Source: Thalassovita sp.
GTDB lineage: Bacteria > Pseudomonadota > Alphaproteobacteria > Rhodobacterales > Rhodobacteraceae
DNA length: 64,000 nucleotides
NCBI RefSeq assembly: GCF_963691685.1
Contig: NZ_OY829290.1
Span: 2,108,001-2,172,000 of the forward strand
Reading direction: 5' to 3'
In this document: piece by piece, positions 42,934-51,171 of the stretch
Layout of the letters: each line of letters starts with the position of its first letter
Numbering within the stretch: position 1 is the stretch's first letter
Position numbers and translations under genes: made by a program
The notes under the pieces: model-generated
Seen by the model: the letters and a program-made list of their open reading frames with translations, nothing else
Told to the model about the DNA's origin: nothing
Databases searched by the model: none

Positions 42934-43247
42934 TGGGCCGCTACGCCCTCGCTGCAGCCCTGGCGGTGGTTCTGGCGCTGTGCGCAGCCCTGTGGTGGCT
43001 GTCAGCGCGCAATGACGCACTGACGGCGGAAGTGGCCGCACTGCGCGTCTCTGTGGCCTCTGCGCAGCACGCGCTGGAACAGGCCGAGACTGCCGCCGCT
43101 GTTCACCGTGCATATCTCGTCCGCGCCGAGGTTGACGCAGAGCGCTGGCGGGCTGTCCAGAATGATCTGCAATCCATGGAGGGTCGCGATGCGCCTCTTT
43201 CCCCTCTGCTGCGCACTACTGCTGAGCGGCTGTTTTCGCGCCCCTGA
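42933..43247 (+). CDS. i-spanin (Rz-like)
   Basis: 104 residues with one N-terminal membrane anchor (ALAAALAVVLALCAALWWL) followed by an Ala/Glu/Arg coiled coil (about 28-85), the layout of Rz inner-membrane spanins that fuse inner and outer membranes in the last lysis step. It overlaps the lysozyme stop, and Rz1 lies nested in another frame at its 3' end. Confidence 0.78.
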   Translation: MGRYALAAALAVVLALCAALWWLSARNDALTAEVAALRVSVASAQHALEQAETAAAVHRAYLVRAEVDAERWRAVQNDLQSMEGRDAPLSPLLRTTAERLFSRP

Positions 43248-43419
43248 GGTGGTCGCCCCGCCACCACCGGTGCCCGCCGATCTGCTGCGCCCCTGCGAGG
43301 GCTACGGCGGCCCAGTGCCTCGGACGGAGGGGCAGTTTTCTGAAGCGCTGATTGCCGAGGTGCGGGGCAGGGCGTGTGCCAACGCTAAACTGGAGGCTCT
43401 AAAGCAGATATTGGAATGA
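43189..43419 (+). CDS. o-spanin (Rz1-like lipoprotein), nested in Rz
   Basis: 76 residues in the +1 frame relative to Rz. It has a lipoprotein signal with lipobox LLLSGC (acylated Cys15) followed by a Pro-rich stretch (APEVVAPPPPVPADLLRP), the hallmark of Rz1. A strong GGAGGG site lies 7 bp before the ATG. The last 172 bases lie beyond Rz. Confidence 0.78.
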   Translation: MRLFPLCCALLLSGCFRAPEVVAPPPPVPADLLRPCEGYGGPVPRTEGQFSEALIAEVRGRACANAKLEALKQILE

Positions 43420-43582
43420 CCGTTGTCAGCGCTTAAGCCGTCATCAAGCCGAATGCCCGCGCTCCGCTGATACTTGTTGTTGACTATGAATGTAGGTCCA
43501 ACAGCTGGACTATGCATGGTGTTTGTCGCCTTCAGATCAGAGACCCTGAGCTTTGAAAGCAACCTCTCGTCGTCCGGTCTTT

Positions 43583-43828
43583 TCAGCCGACCGATAATTC
43601 CTGATTGCTCAGAGATTGTTTCTGTTCCTCGCGATAACGCGCCAGAGCTTCATAAGCACTGCTGCGCATAGCGCCGACGTTGCACGCAACCCGGCCAGCA
43701 AGCGTGCAAGTCCAGTTACTGATGTGCGCCGTTATGCTGTCTTCAGAAGCGGTCACCTGAAAGGTGTACGCACCATCCAGAATGCCGGTTACGGATTGCT
43801 CGTTGAGTTGATTGATCTTCAAAGCCAT
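43583..43828 (-). CDS. Hypothetical protein
   Basis: 81 residues starting MALKINQLNEQSVTGILDGA, soluble, with two cysteines in ISNWTCTLAGRVACNVG. AAAGGAAAAAC precedes the ATG at 43828. It is the first leftward gene after the lysis cassette, so it probably belongs to the cargo rather than the phage. Function unknown. Confidence 0.55.
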   Translation of the reverse strand: MALKINQLNEQSVTGILDGAYTFQVTASEDSITAHISNWTCTLAGRVACNVGAMRSSAYEALARYREEQKQSLSNQELSVG

Positions 43829-44011
43829 TTTTGTTTTTCCTTTTATTGGCAATGGGGAAGGTTTTGCTCTGGACCTGTCTGGAATGAGACAGGGAAACTA
43901 GGGCAAATAGGTGCCTATTCTGCAAACAATGTTGTCGCGAGCAGGCGTTCTTCTTTTTGATTTGCACCACCCAGCGACCGGAGCGGCCGCCGGATAGCGC
44001 ATTGGTAGGAT

Positions 44012-44221
44012 TTACTGCAGCTGCAGATTTTCAGCGGACGACTTGCCGCTCATTCGGTCTTCGATGATATCGAAGCCGACTTTTGCGCCTTCTTTCAGGC
44101 TGTCGAGGCCGGAGCGCTGCACGGCGCTGATGTGCACAAATGTGTCACCACTGCCGTTATCCAGCTCGATGAAGCCAAAGCCTTTAGTTTCGTTGAACCA
44201 TTTTACTGTTCCGGTCGTCAT
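44012..44221 (-). CDS. CspA-family cold-shock protein
   Basis: 69 residues, a single cold-shock domain: GTVKWFNETKGFGFIELDNG (RNP1) and DTFVHISAVQRSGL (RNP2). RNA-chaperone function is expected. It lies 59 bp downstream of a DEAD-box helicase on the same strand, a pairing that suggests joint RNA remodelling. An unusual prophage cargo. Confidence 0.92.
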   Translation of the reverse strand: MTTGTVKWFNETKGFGFIELDNGSGDTFVHISAVQRSGLDSLKEGAKVGFDIIEDRMSGKSSAENLQLQ

Positions 44222-44280
44222 TAGATTATCCTTTCAATGACATGTGCGCCCGCCAGGATTGGCCGGGCTGCTTGCTGCGT

Positions 44281-45612
44281 TCAGGCAGCAGTTTGGGTGA
44301 ACTCACCAATATTGGAGAGCATTCGCTTAAGGCCGTCCTGCGCTTGGGCAGGATCAATCTTGTGTTGTTGATGCCCGTTCCGCTGACGCGTTGCGTGACT
44401 AACCGTTCGAGGTTTTGGCGACGGCGCAGTTTTGGCGGTGCAGGGCTTTTGCGGCTTCGCAACGCGGCTGCGTTTCACAGGCGCATCTTGCGTTTCTGAA
44501 CCGCTTGGCAATCTGTTTCCGATCAGCTTTTCGATATCCCGCAGGAGGGGCATTTCTTCCCGATCACACAGCGAAATCGCGGTTCCGGTTCTGCCTGCGC
44601 GGGCGGTCCTGCCGATGCGATGGACATAGGATTCCGGCACATTTGGAAGCTCAAAATTCACCACATGGGATACATCGTCGATGTCGATCCCCCGGGCCGC
44701 AATATCGGTGGCCACAAGGACGGTCGTTGCGCCTGACCGGAACCCTGCCATGGCGCGTTCGCGCTGAGGCTGGCTTTTGTTCCCGTGAATGGCGGCGGAG
44801 TTGATCCCGGCTGCAATCAAGTGTTTGCAGACGTTATCAGCCCCGCGTTTGGTGCGTGTAAAAACGACCGCGCGGTGAACAGCTTTGTCCGACAGAATAC
44901 CTGCCAAAGCGCGGCGTTTGTCCTGCTTGGCCACATGCCGGACGCTCTGCGCGATCCGTTCAATCGGCTTTGAAACAGCCGCCACCTGAACCTCTGCCGG
45001 ATCGTTCAGGAAGTCATCGGCAAGCTTTCTGATCTGTCCCGGCATGGTCGCCGAAAGCAGCGCCGTCAGGCGTTTCTCAGGTAGCTTGGCCATAATCTTG
45101 CGGATGCTGGGCAGGAAGCCCAAATCTAACATCTGATCGGCTTCGTCCACCACGATAGCATTGGTCGCAGTGAGATTAATGACGCCTGTGCCAAGGTGGT
45201 CCAGCAGGCGACCGGGAGTCGCCACTACGATGTCTACACCACCGCTGAGGGCTTTGATCTGCCCGCTGGGGCGCACGCCGCCGACGACAAGTGTCGTGGA
45301 AATGCGGCTGAACTGGCTGTAAGCGCGGATGTTGTCCACGATCTGTGCCGCAAGCTCGCGCGTCGGCGTCAGAATCAGGGCCTTACAATGTTTCGGTGCT
45401 GGTTTTGATTTCTCATGCTCGATCCGGTGCAACAGGGGCAACACGAATGAGGCGGTTTTTCCCGTGCCGGTCTGGGCAATACCAATAACGTCGCATTCGG
45501 ATAGAAGCAGCGGGATGACCTTGGCCTGAATGGGCGTGGGGGTCGAATATCCTTCGGCTTGGATGGCTTTCAGGATGGGCTCGGACAGGCCGAGGGTGTC
45601 AAATTTCGTCAA
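44281..45612 (-). CDS. DEAD-box RNA helicase (RhlE-like)
   Basis: 443 residues with all superfamily 2 motifs in order: Q motif (GYSTPTPIQAKVIP), motif I AQTGTGKT, PTRELAAQ, TPGRLLDHL, motif II VDEAD, motif III SAT, then ATDIAARGIDID and motif VI HRIGRTARAGRTG. The C-terminal tail (about 370-443) is basic and Pro/Lys-rich. It unwinds RNA duplexes, typically in ribosome assembly, mRNA decay or cold adaptation. Together with the downstream CspA gene it may act in cold or stress response, or on phage RNA. Confidence 0.95.
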   Translation of the reverse strand: MTKFDTLGLSEPILKAIQAEGYSTPTPIQAKVIPLLLSECDVIGIAQTGTGKTASFVLPLLHRIEHEKSKPAPKHCKALILTPTRELAAQIVDNIRAYSQFSRISTTLVVGGVRPSGQIKALSGGVDIVVATPGRLLDHLGTGVINLTATNAIVVDEADQMLDLGFLPSIRKIMAKLPEKRLTALLSATMPGQIRKLADDFLNDPAEVQVAAVSKPIERIAQSVRHVAKQDKRRALAGILSDKAVHRAVVFTRTKRGADNVCKHLIAAGINSAAIHGNKSQPQRERAMAGFRSGATTVLVATDIAARGIDIDDVSHVVNFELPNVPESYVHRIGRTARAGRTGTAISLCDREEMPLLRDIEKLIGNRLPSGSETQDAPVKRSRVAKPQKPCTAKTAPSPKPRTVSHATRQRNGHQQHKIDPAQAQDGLKRMLSNIGEFTQTAA

Positions 45613-46205
45613 AAGCGTTTGGTCTCGTGCCGTGCGCGGTTAGCCGCAGCCGGCACTTGGTCTCTCTAATCTTCTGGGAAGCTCGTATGAAATAGCCGCC
45701 GTCGTTTCTGTGCTCTCATGGAGCTACTCAAGACAACGATCTGGGGATCACGGACGAGAATATCTTGCCGCTGATTTGGTCATCCACACGCGGCGTTGAG
45801 ACTCACCTACAGGGCAAAGATTAAGAAAGCAACGACTCATTTCGGTGCAAAAGTTGTTCTAAGACAACAATTGCCAGTCCAGCGGGCCGAAAGTCCGTAT
45901 GTGCGAGAGCAACAACCTGGATCCGGAATTAAGGCCCATATCTCAGCATCTTGGATCGGGATCGATCATGAGTTCGACTGAAAAACGCGACTTTACAATG
46001 TCTGTTCCACTGCGCTTACCGTTCGTTTGCCGTGCGCACAGCATCAGGCAAACTGGGTTCGTCACTGCCGTTCGCCGCAACCGGCTCGAATGGCTTTTGT
46101 CAGCCCTAAGCGGCCTTGGACTTGTGCCAAAGTAAGTTAGGAAGCAGACCTTCGCCGAAGTCGGTTAGGCGTTCCCTTCGTGGGATTTCCTTTGCGGGAG
46201 TTATG
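45613..46205. other. Intergenic region, no gene seen
   Basis: About 590 bp. It contains the probable helicase promoter and the short inverted repeat GTTGTTCTAAGACAAC near 45853. I found no gene that I can support. Confidence 0.4.
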
Positions 46206-46955
46206 TTACCTCCGAGCGATATCATGTTCCACGATCGAACGAAGCGCCTCGCAAAGCTCAACTCTATTGGAGTTCGAGGAGGCGGACTGGAGCAATTTGT
46301 CAAAATTGACGGCGAGGCCACAGTTTCGACGGGGGTTCAGGAGTAAGCAATCTGTCCAAATTTCCTCATTGCCTTCAATTGAATTCGCATACTTTAGGAG
46401 CCAGTACATCAAGACTTGACGAAAGTCGCCTGCCACGAAGTTTCGGTCCGTGTGTTTCACTTCCACCAAGACTTTGCCGATCGCAAAATCTCCGGTTCCA
46501 GAGGCAATCCATCCCATTCCAGGAATGATGGGAGACCGCTCAATTGGTGCACTATTCGTTCTGGAGGCGTAGTTCAGCATCGAGATTAGGTTTCGAGCCG
46601 CATGCTCAGCGGCCTTCTGGTCGCTGACCTCGATCGAGTCAGGCGGCCGAGCATCGTAGTGTCGGCTTTGCCTTTCCAATGCGATGGAAATGCACTCGCC
46701 CCACATTGGCTCCGTTTGGCCAGAAAGGATAAGTTCCGCGCGAGCTATCGCAAGCTCAAAAAGCATGGCCTTTTGAAGTAGGCTTTGGTCCACCAACTCC
46801 GTCGGCACTGGTTGCAAGCCAGGGTATTGGAACGCGTCTCGGTTCAGCGCCGCGACCAAGCTCCCACTGAGGCGCGGGAAAAGAACATCAAGGACGCCTG
46901 GAATATCCCTTGCCACTGTCCTAGGGTCGCGAAAGGGGAGTCTTCTAAGCGTCAT
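46206..46955 (-). CDS. PD-(D/E)xK-type nuclease, partner of the reverse transcriptase
   Basis: 249 residues. Residues about 150-190 fit the restriction-endonuclease-like core: a Gly-Asp-Phe turn (Asp156), then VLVEVKHTDRNF with Glu165 and Lys167, and a following DFRQVLMYWLL helix with Gln180. The N-terminal half is helical. Its start lies inside the RT gene (11-bp overlap), so both are made from one message. Function is inferred: an endonuclease tied to the RT, perhaps an effector or cDNA-processing enzyme. I know of no characterised defence RT paired with such a nuclease. Confidence 0.7.
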   Translation of the reverse strand: MTLRRLPFRDPRTVARDIPGVLDVLFPRLSGSLVAALNRDAFQYPGLQPVPTELVDQSLLQKAMLFELAIARAELILSGQTEPMWGECISIALERQSRHYDARPPDSIEVSDQKAAEHAARNLISMLNYASRTNSAPIERSPIIPGMGWIASGTGDFAIGKVLVEVKHTDRNFVAGDFRQVLMYWLLKYANSIEGNEEIWTDCLLLNPRRNCGLAVNFDKLLQSASSNSNRVELCEALRSIVEHDIARR

Positions 46956-48573
46956 TTTTCACCCAGTCTCGGTAGCATTTGGCGAATGTCGGTCCCTCAT
47001 CAGGTTCGAAACCAAGACGCCAAGATTGTGTTAGCGATCCGCGAAGCTGACCGCGCGCATGTTCGCCTTCGGAGCCGAAGTTTCCGGCGGCGAGCCAGAG
47101 CATCCGTTGCTCGTCAGGCTTCAGATTTTGCCACTGGTTACGAATGCGCATGAAGTTCGCACGATCCTGCCAGTGCTGCCAGCAGTCAATGCAAGCTCGG
47201 CCTACTGCGGACGAAGAACTGCTGTTAAAGGTCCATCTAACAAACGGACCTCGAGCAGGTGTTCGCACGAAACGAATGGCGCGCAGGAAATGCAATAGGT
47301 TGGCTTCCGGCATTAGCAAGTGCGGAGTCGCATCTATCACTCGATCAAGAAGGTGATCTATTTGAGCGTGGAAACTCGAGAATTCATCGTTTGCCCGAAC
47401 AGCGTAGACACCACGCATAATCTTGGACCAAGACGCGCGAAACGAGTCCAGATTTTTCACATCCAACAGCGTTTCGCATAACTGAGCGGCGACTGTGGGT
47501 TCTTGGAATTTTAAGGCTCGACTGATTTGGGCGACGACGAAAGTATCTGGCTGCGATTTTTCTTTTTCGAGATCAATCAGGAACTGCACATCAATCTTTT
47601 TGAACGAGTCTTTGAGTTGTTCATACTCTGTCTGCGCGGTATCGGAATAAGGGTCGAAGTGCAAATCCAATTCCCTTAGGTCGGCGCTCGCATCTTCGCC
47701 TTGGCCAAGTTGTGCCGCAACATAGTCGGCGTAGTGCTTCGAACTCAGGGTAGTAGTCTTGGTTCGGTTGAGTGAAAGACCGTAGTCGGCTAGCGCGTGA
47801 GAAAGATCTGATAGCGCCTTGTAGGCTTGCTGGCGATTTGCACAGATCAGCGTAAAGTCATCCACGTAGCGATGCCAGATTATTCCTGCATCGGTAAGCG
47901 CCTGATCGATAGGCGTCATCATCACCTCGGCAAGAACACGTGCACACTGACCGCCCACTGGAAGGCCGAAGGATCGTCCGGATGCAAGCTTACTCAGGAT
48001 GCGATCAATCTGCAGGGCAACCGTCGAATTTTCGTCGGCCAAGTCCTTGATAACGGACTCTAAACGATGGTGGTAGATATGTTCGTAGAAACTGGAAATA
48101 TCCGTTTGAACGACCACGCATCCGTCTTCCTTTAACGCCTCTTCTTTGAGGGTTGTTTCCTTATAGGTTCGCCAAGAGCGGGTTCTGTCGAAGAAGGCAG
48201 GCACCTCCATTCCCAATCTGTAAGAGTGGACCCTATCGCTGCGGTTTGGTTCATTCGCTTCAGCAATGGCTAGACCGAGACCATTCAGATACAGGTTCCA
48301 AAATGGGTGAACCTTCGTCGTTATCCTAAACCCGTTGGAACCAGACGGCGCAAGAAGTCGTTCCGCGACGACCGTGAGCCCGTTCAAGAAACCTTTTGCC
48401 TCAGCAGGTTCCTTAACGTCAATTTCTTGAAATAGGGCGAAGCAAAGATCCGCGAATTCTTCAGCTTTGTCCCGAATGAAGCCAGCATCGATATCATATG
48501 GAAGCGTATCGTTATCGCCGCTCTGGCCGATCTCATGTGCTGCTCTCAAAAAGTGATCGCGCGAAACTTGCAA
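46945..48573 (-). CDS. Reverse transcriptase of a probable defence (DRT/UG-like) system
   Basis: 542 residues. RT motifs: A with the catalytic Asp in VVQTDISSFYEHIYHHRLESV (split by me at Asp158), GLPVGGQCARVLAE with the following MTPIDQAL segment, motif C YVDD at about 236-239, and LSLNRTKT as motif D. The FYEHIYHH pattern and the LPVGG...LAE segment resemble the UG/Abi group of unknown-function RTs rather than group II introns or retrons. The C-terminal half is a separate helical domain. The start is a TTG after GAAAGG; an upstream TTG at 48645 is possible. The nuclease gene overlaps it downstream. Confidence 0.82.
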   Translation of the reverse strand: MQVSRDHFLRAAHEIGQSGDNDTLPYDIDAGFIRDKAEEFADLCFALFQEIDVKEPAEAKGFLNGLTVVAERLLAPSGSNGFRITTKVHPFWNLYLNGLGLAIAEANEPNRSDRVHSYRLGMEVPAFFDRTRSWRTYKETTLKEEALKEDGCVVVQTDISSFYEHIYHHRLESVIKDLADENSTVALQIDRILSKLASGRSFGLPVGGQCARVLAEVMMTPIDQALTDAGIIWHRYVDDFTLICANRQQAYKALSDLSHALADYGLSLNRTKTTTLSSKHYADYVAAQLGQGEDASADLRELDLHFDPYSDTAQTEYEQLKDSFKKIDVQFLIDLEKEKSQPDTFVVAQISRALKFQEPTVAAQLCETLLDVKNLDSFRASWSKIMRGVYAVRANDEFSSFHAQIDHLLDRVIDATPHLLMPEANLLHFLRAIRFVRTPARGPFVRWTFNSSSSSAVGRACIDCWQHWQDRANFMRIRNQWQNLKPDEQRMLWLAAGNFGSEGEHARGQLRGSLTQSWRLGFEPDEGPTFAKCYRDWVKNDA

Positions 48574-49199
48574 GGTAGGGCCTTTCAATGACTGTTTGTA
48601 ACAACTTGACCTAGACAATGAAGTCGGTTCGCGCGAATTTTGCAAGCTAAGGTAGCAGGAGTCCAGTGGTGTTAGAAGACTGAAGCCCTAGGTCCAATCT
48701 TTCAATCAATGATACTCAACCAACAGTCGCTTTCGAGCAACCTGACAGACCCTGCGAACGTCGCTTTCTGCGCATTACTGACTCTGGTGGAAAGCTTAGC
48801 GATTGACTGCTTCCAGCCCAAAGCGGACATTAATAATACTCGCTTCAGACGGATCCCGGACCTTCTCTGCATTTGCGAACGCCGCCTTGCCAGACCCTGG
48901 AAGCGGACGCTCAGCCAGGATCACACCCTGGAACCCCGGCTGCCCCTTATTGTCGAGAACCAGGTGCACTGCACGCTCGCGCACTTCAGAAGAAAACTTG
49001 ATCTTCGTCTTGCTCATGATGCTCCATCGTAATCAAAAGTTAGAACCTCTGGCAAACCCGGAGCGCTTCAGTCTTGCGAGGGGTGGACAGCCTTTGACGC
49101 GCGCACTATTTTAGGTGTATGTCAGTGATCACATGGCATCATCCCGTCCAACTGGAGAACGTTCAGTTGTTTTAAGTTCATTCCATAAGTCTTTCGGTC
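48574..49199. other. Gap between the nitrilase-like gene and the reverse transcriptase
   Basis: About 630 bp. It holds the transposase remnant (48796-49017) and, upstream of the RT, two copies of a TTGCAA-(A/G)-(A/T)-TTCGCGCGA sequence, one at 48645 and one at the RT start at 48573. A non-coding RNA for the RT could lie here, as for other defence RTs, but I cannot show one by eye. Confidence 0.4.
48796..49017 (-). pseudogene. IS3-type transposase OrfA remnant
   Basis: A 73-codon frame whose first 24 codons (MSKTKIKFSSEVRERAVHLV) match the N-terminus of IS3-family OrfA; the similarity then stops abruptly and the rest does not look like a transposase. Inverted-repeat ends could not be located. 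It is a truncated scar, showing past transposition between the nitrilase and RT genes. Confidence 0.6.
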
Positions 49200-49415
49200 A
49201 TGGAAGCAGTGCAGATTGGAGCCCTTGGAATGCGAAGCGTCAGAGTTCGTTATAGCAAAGTGACACGTGAGGCGAAATCACGACTTAAAAAAGCAGCCCT
49301 AGGTGCTAGCTTGCAGCCGGAGACGCCAGAACGCATTGAAGAAGCGCGGATCCTTGAGAAATTCAAGAAACGCGCTCGCGAAGACTATGGAATGATCGGC
49401 CTGAAAGGCTCTTGA
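49200..49415 (+). CDS. Possible small basic protein
   Basis: 71 codons (or 61 from the internal Met), Lys/Arg/Glu-rich, helical (SRLKKAALGASLQPETPERI, ARILEKFKKRAREDYG). It runs opposite to the nitrilase gene and starts 24 bases after AAGTTCATTCC. No domain is recognised. Low confidence. Confidence 0.3.
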   Translation: MEAVQIGALGMRSVRVRYSKVTREAKSRLKKAALGASLQPETPERIEEARILEKFKKRAREDYGMIGLKGS

Positions 49416-49425
49416 GGGTTAAAGG

Positions 49426-51171
49426 CTAGCTCTTTGCAGTTCCGCTGCGAACCCAGTCCGGCAGGCTTTGAGCTCTGACTGCAGAGTGGTTCGAGTAGAC
49501 CCAGACATGAGAACAGTAGTTATCTTCTCTACCGTCTAGTGTACGCTCATTTTTTGGCCGTTTTGTTAGTCCAAGTACAACAGCGTCTGCTTCGCGGGGG
49601 AGTTCGATTGACTTTGTGCCTTTTATCTCGTCGCTCCAGAGAGCGATACCGCATGCTTGTGGAAACTTCCCGACATCATTTTGCCGGGATATCAGGCCAA
49701 GTGAGGTGAAGGTCAAGACTGACGTACCCGGATCCTCTGTCAATACACTTGCGTATCGACCTGGCCACCTCTGAATAATCTGAGGACCATCCATCAACAG
49801 TGCAATCAAGAGGTTTGGGCCAATTGCTCTAATCACTGCCTGGCACGGATCAACGCGAGCCAAGTCCTCACAAATGAGTGTGGTTAAGGTCGTGTCGCCC
49901 TTGAATACTATTAAGTCCAAGCTGCGAGAAAGGATCGTGAGATTCTCCCACCAGCTTTTTTCTCCGTCTAGCTCAAGGTCATAGTCGGAAATTTGGGATC
50001 CATTTAATTTCCACCGATGGTGCTTTTCTCGAACAAGCGCCAATGGCTCCCAACTTTGCAATGATTTACATTCCGCATCCCTAAAAAGAAAAAACGGCGC
50101 GATTGCAACGAAGTTTCCTGGTCGGCCACCTTTGTCGTTGGAGATTCCGGAGATTATGAAGTCGATCCCCTCATCCTTAGCAAGCGCATTACCGACTTCT
50201 AGGAATAATCCATAATCAAGCGAGAGTTCGGGAAACACAACTCCACTAACCAGTTGGCCATCGTCCCGAGCTTTCTGGATAAGGCCCTGAACAAATTTTA
50301 CAAACTCTTCTCTGCTAACTGAGTCTTCAGGCGTGGGAAGCCAGTTTTGATCTGCATCGAACCAACCCCAGTGGCCTCCGGATTCTTCACCAGCGGAACG
50401 AAACGACGTTTTCGAGATTCGATAGGGAAACGGTATTAGCAAAAGTCCCAGATTGCCGTCCTGCTCGTCCGAAGTCGCGCCTAGAGGCGGTTCGATCCAT
50501 CTGGCTTTAACTGCTCCTTTAGGTGGCAATAAGGCCAAGTGGTGGGAAAGTGAGCGCAAGGTGCATCCGACCGATGGCGTCCGACTTTTGGGCTGTACGC
50601 AAACCACATCCTCAGAGGCAGTGGATAACGATTTGGGCGCACTCTGAATGCGGCGGAAAGTCTCACCACTAACAAGGTCCTCTTCGACGTATGCTTCGTT
50701 CACGATTCTTGTGAAGACATTACCTTGCTTGAAGCCGCTGTCTGCACTTGCCTCATCAGCAATCATTAAAAGTTTAAGGCAAATATGCCACCACTCAGGC
50801 GCTTCTGCGTCTTCACTTAAAGCGGCGAACATTTCCCAATCTTGAAATTTTTCAAGCTGTTTCCAGGTCTGCACCACACCATTGGGTGGCATTGGCAAAC
50901 GTCGACCTGCACCGGTAGGTGCTGTTCGCCACGCCTTGCCTAATTTTATCGCATCGTCCCGCATCTTATCGGTCACCTCCAGCCGCCGATAACTAGACGA
51001 AACTAAGTATGGAACGTCAGGGGCAACGTGGTGATACGCGCCTGACTTCTCCAGCGCGTAGCCAGTAAACGCAAAAATATCTGCAGGCAGTAGCGGCGGA
51101 TCGTCAAATGGGCTCGTTTTAGCGGACTCATCTGGAAATAGGACTTTGTAGAGTGTGATAAGGGTCGTCAT
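49426..51171 (-). CDS. Nitrilase-fold (carbon-nitrogen hydrolase) protein with a long N-terminal region
   Basis: 581 residues. Residues about 305-500 carry a Glu-Lys-Cys triad pattern of nitrilases: VVFPELSLDYG (Glu315), a Lys at REKHHRW (Lys383), and TLICEDLARVD (Cys434). The first 300 residues are of unknown fold. Nitrilase domains are fused to the RT in type 1 defence RTs. Here the domain is on its own, in front of an RT on the same strand, with a stretch of about 850 bp between them. The ATG at 51171 has only a weak ribosome site (GCGAG). Confidence 0.72.
   Translation of the reverse strand: MTTLITLYKVLFPDESAKTSPFDDPPLLPADIFAFTGYALEKSGAYHHVAPDVPYLVSSSYRRLEVTDKMRDDAIKLGKAWRTAPTGAGRRLPMPPNGVVQTWKQLEKFQDWEMFAALSEDAEAPEWWHICLKLLMIADEASADSGFKQGNVFTRIVNEAYVEEDLVSGETFRRIQSAPKSLSTASEDVVCVQPKSRTPSVGCTLRSLSHHLALLPPKGAVKARWIEPPLGATSDEQDGNLGLLLIPFPYRISKTSFRSAGEESGGHWGWFDADQNWLPTPEDSVSREEFVKFVQGLIQKARDDGQLVSGVVFPELSLDYGLFLEVGNALAKDEGIDFIISGISNDKGGRPGNFVAIAPFFLFRDAECKSLQSWEPLALVREKHHRWKLNGSQISDYDLELDGEKSWWENLTILSRSLDLIVFKGDTTLTTLICEDLARVDPCQAVIRAIGPNLLIALLMDGPQIIQRWPGRYASVLTEDPGTSVLTFTSLGLISRQNDVGKFPQACGIALWSDEIKGTKSIELPREADAVVLGLTKRPKNERTLDGREDNYCSHVWVYSNHSAVRAQSLPDWVRSGTAKS

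Noticed and set aside
24657..43419. Gene transfer agent cluster, as is common in Rhodobacterales
   Set aside because: An integrase, att repeats, repressor switch and replication genes are present, and the head and tail genes do not follow the GTA order; it is a prophage.
46945..48645. Retron or group II intron RT
   Set aside because: No msr/msd-type inverted-repeat RNA and no maturase or intron boundaries were seen; motif A and the LPVGG segment look UG/Abi-like.
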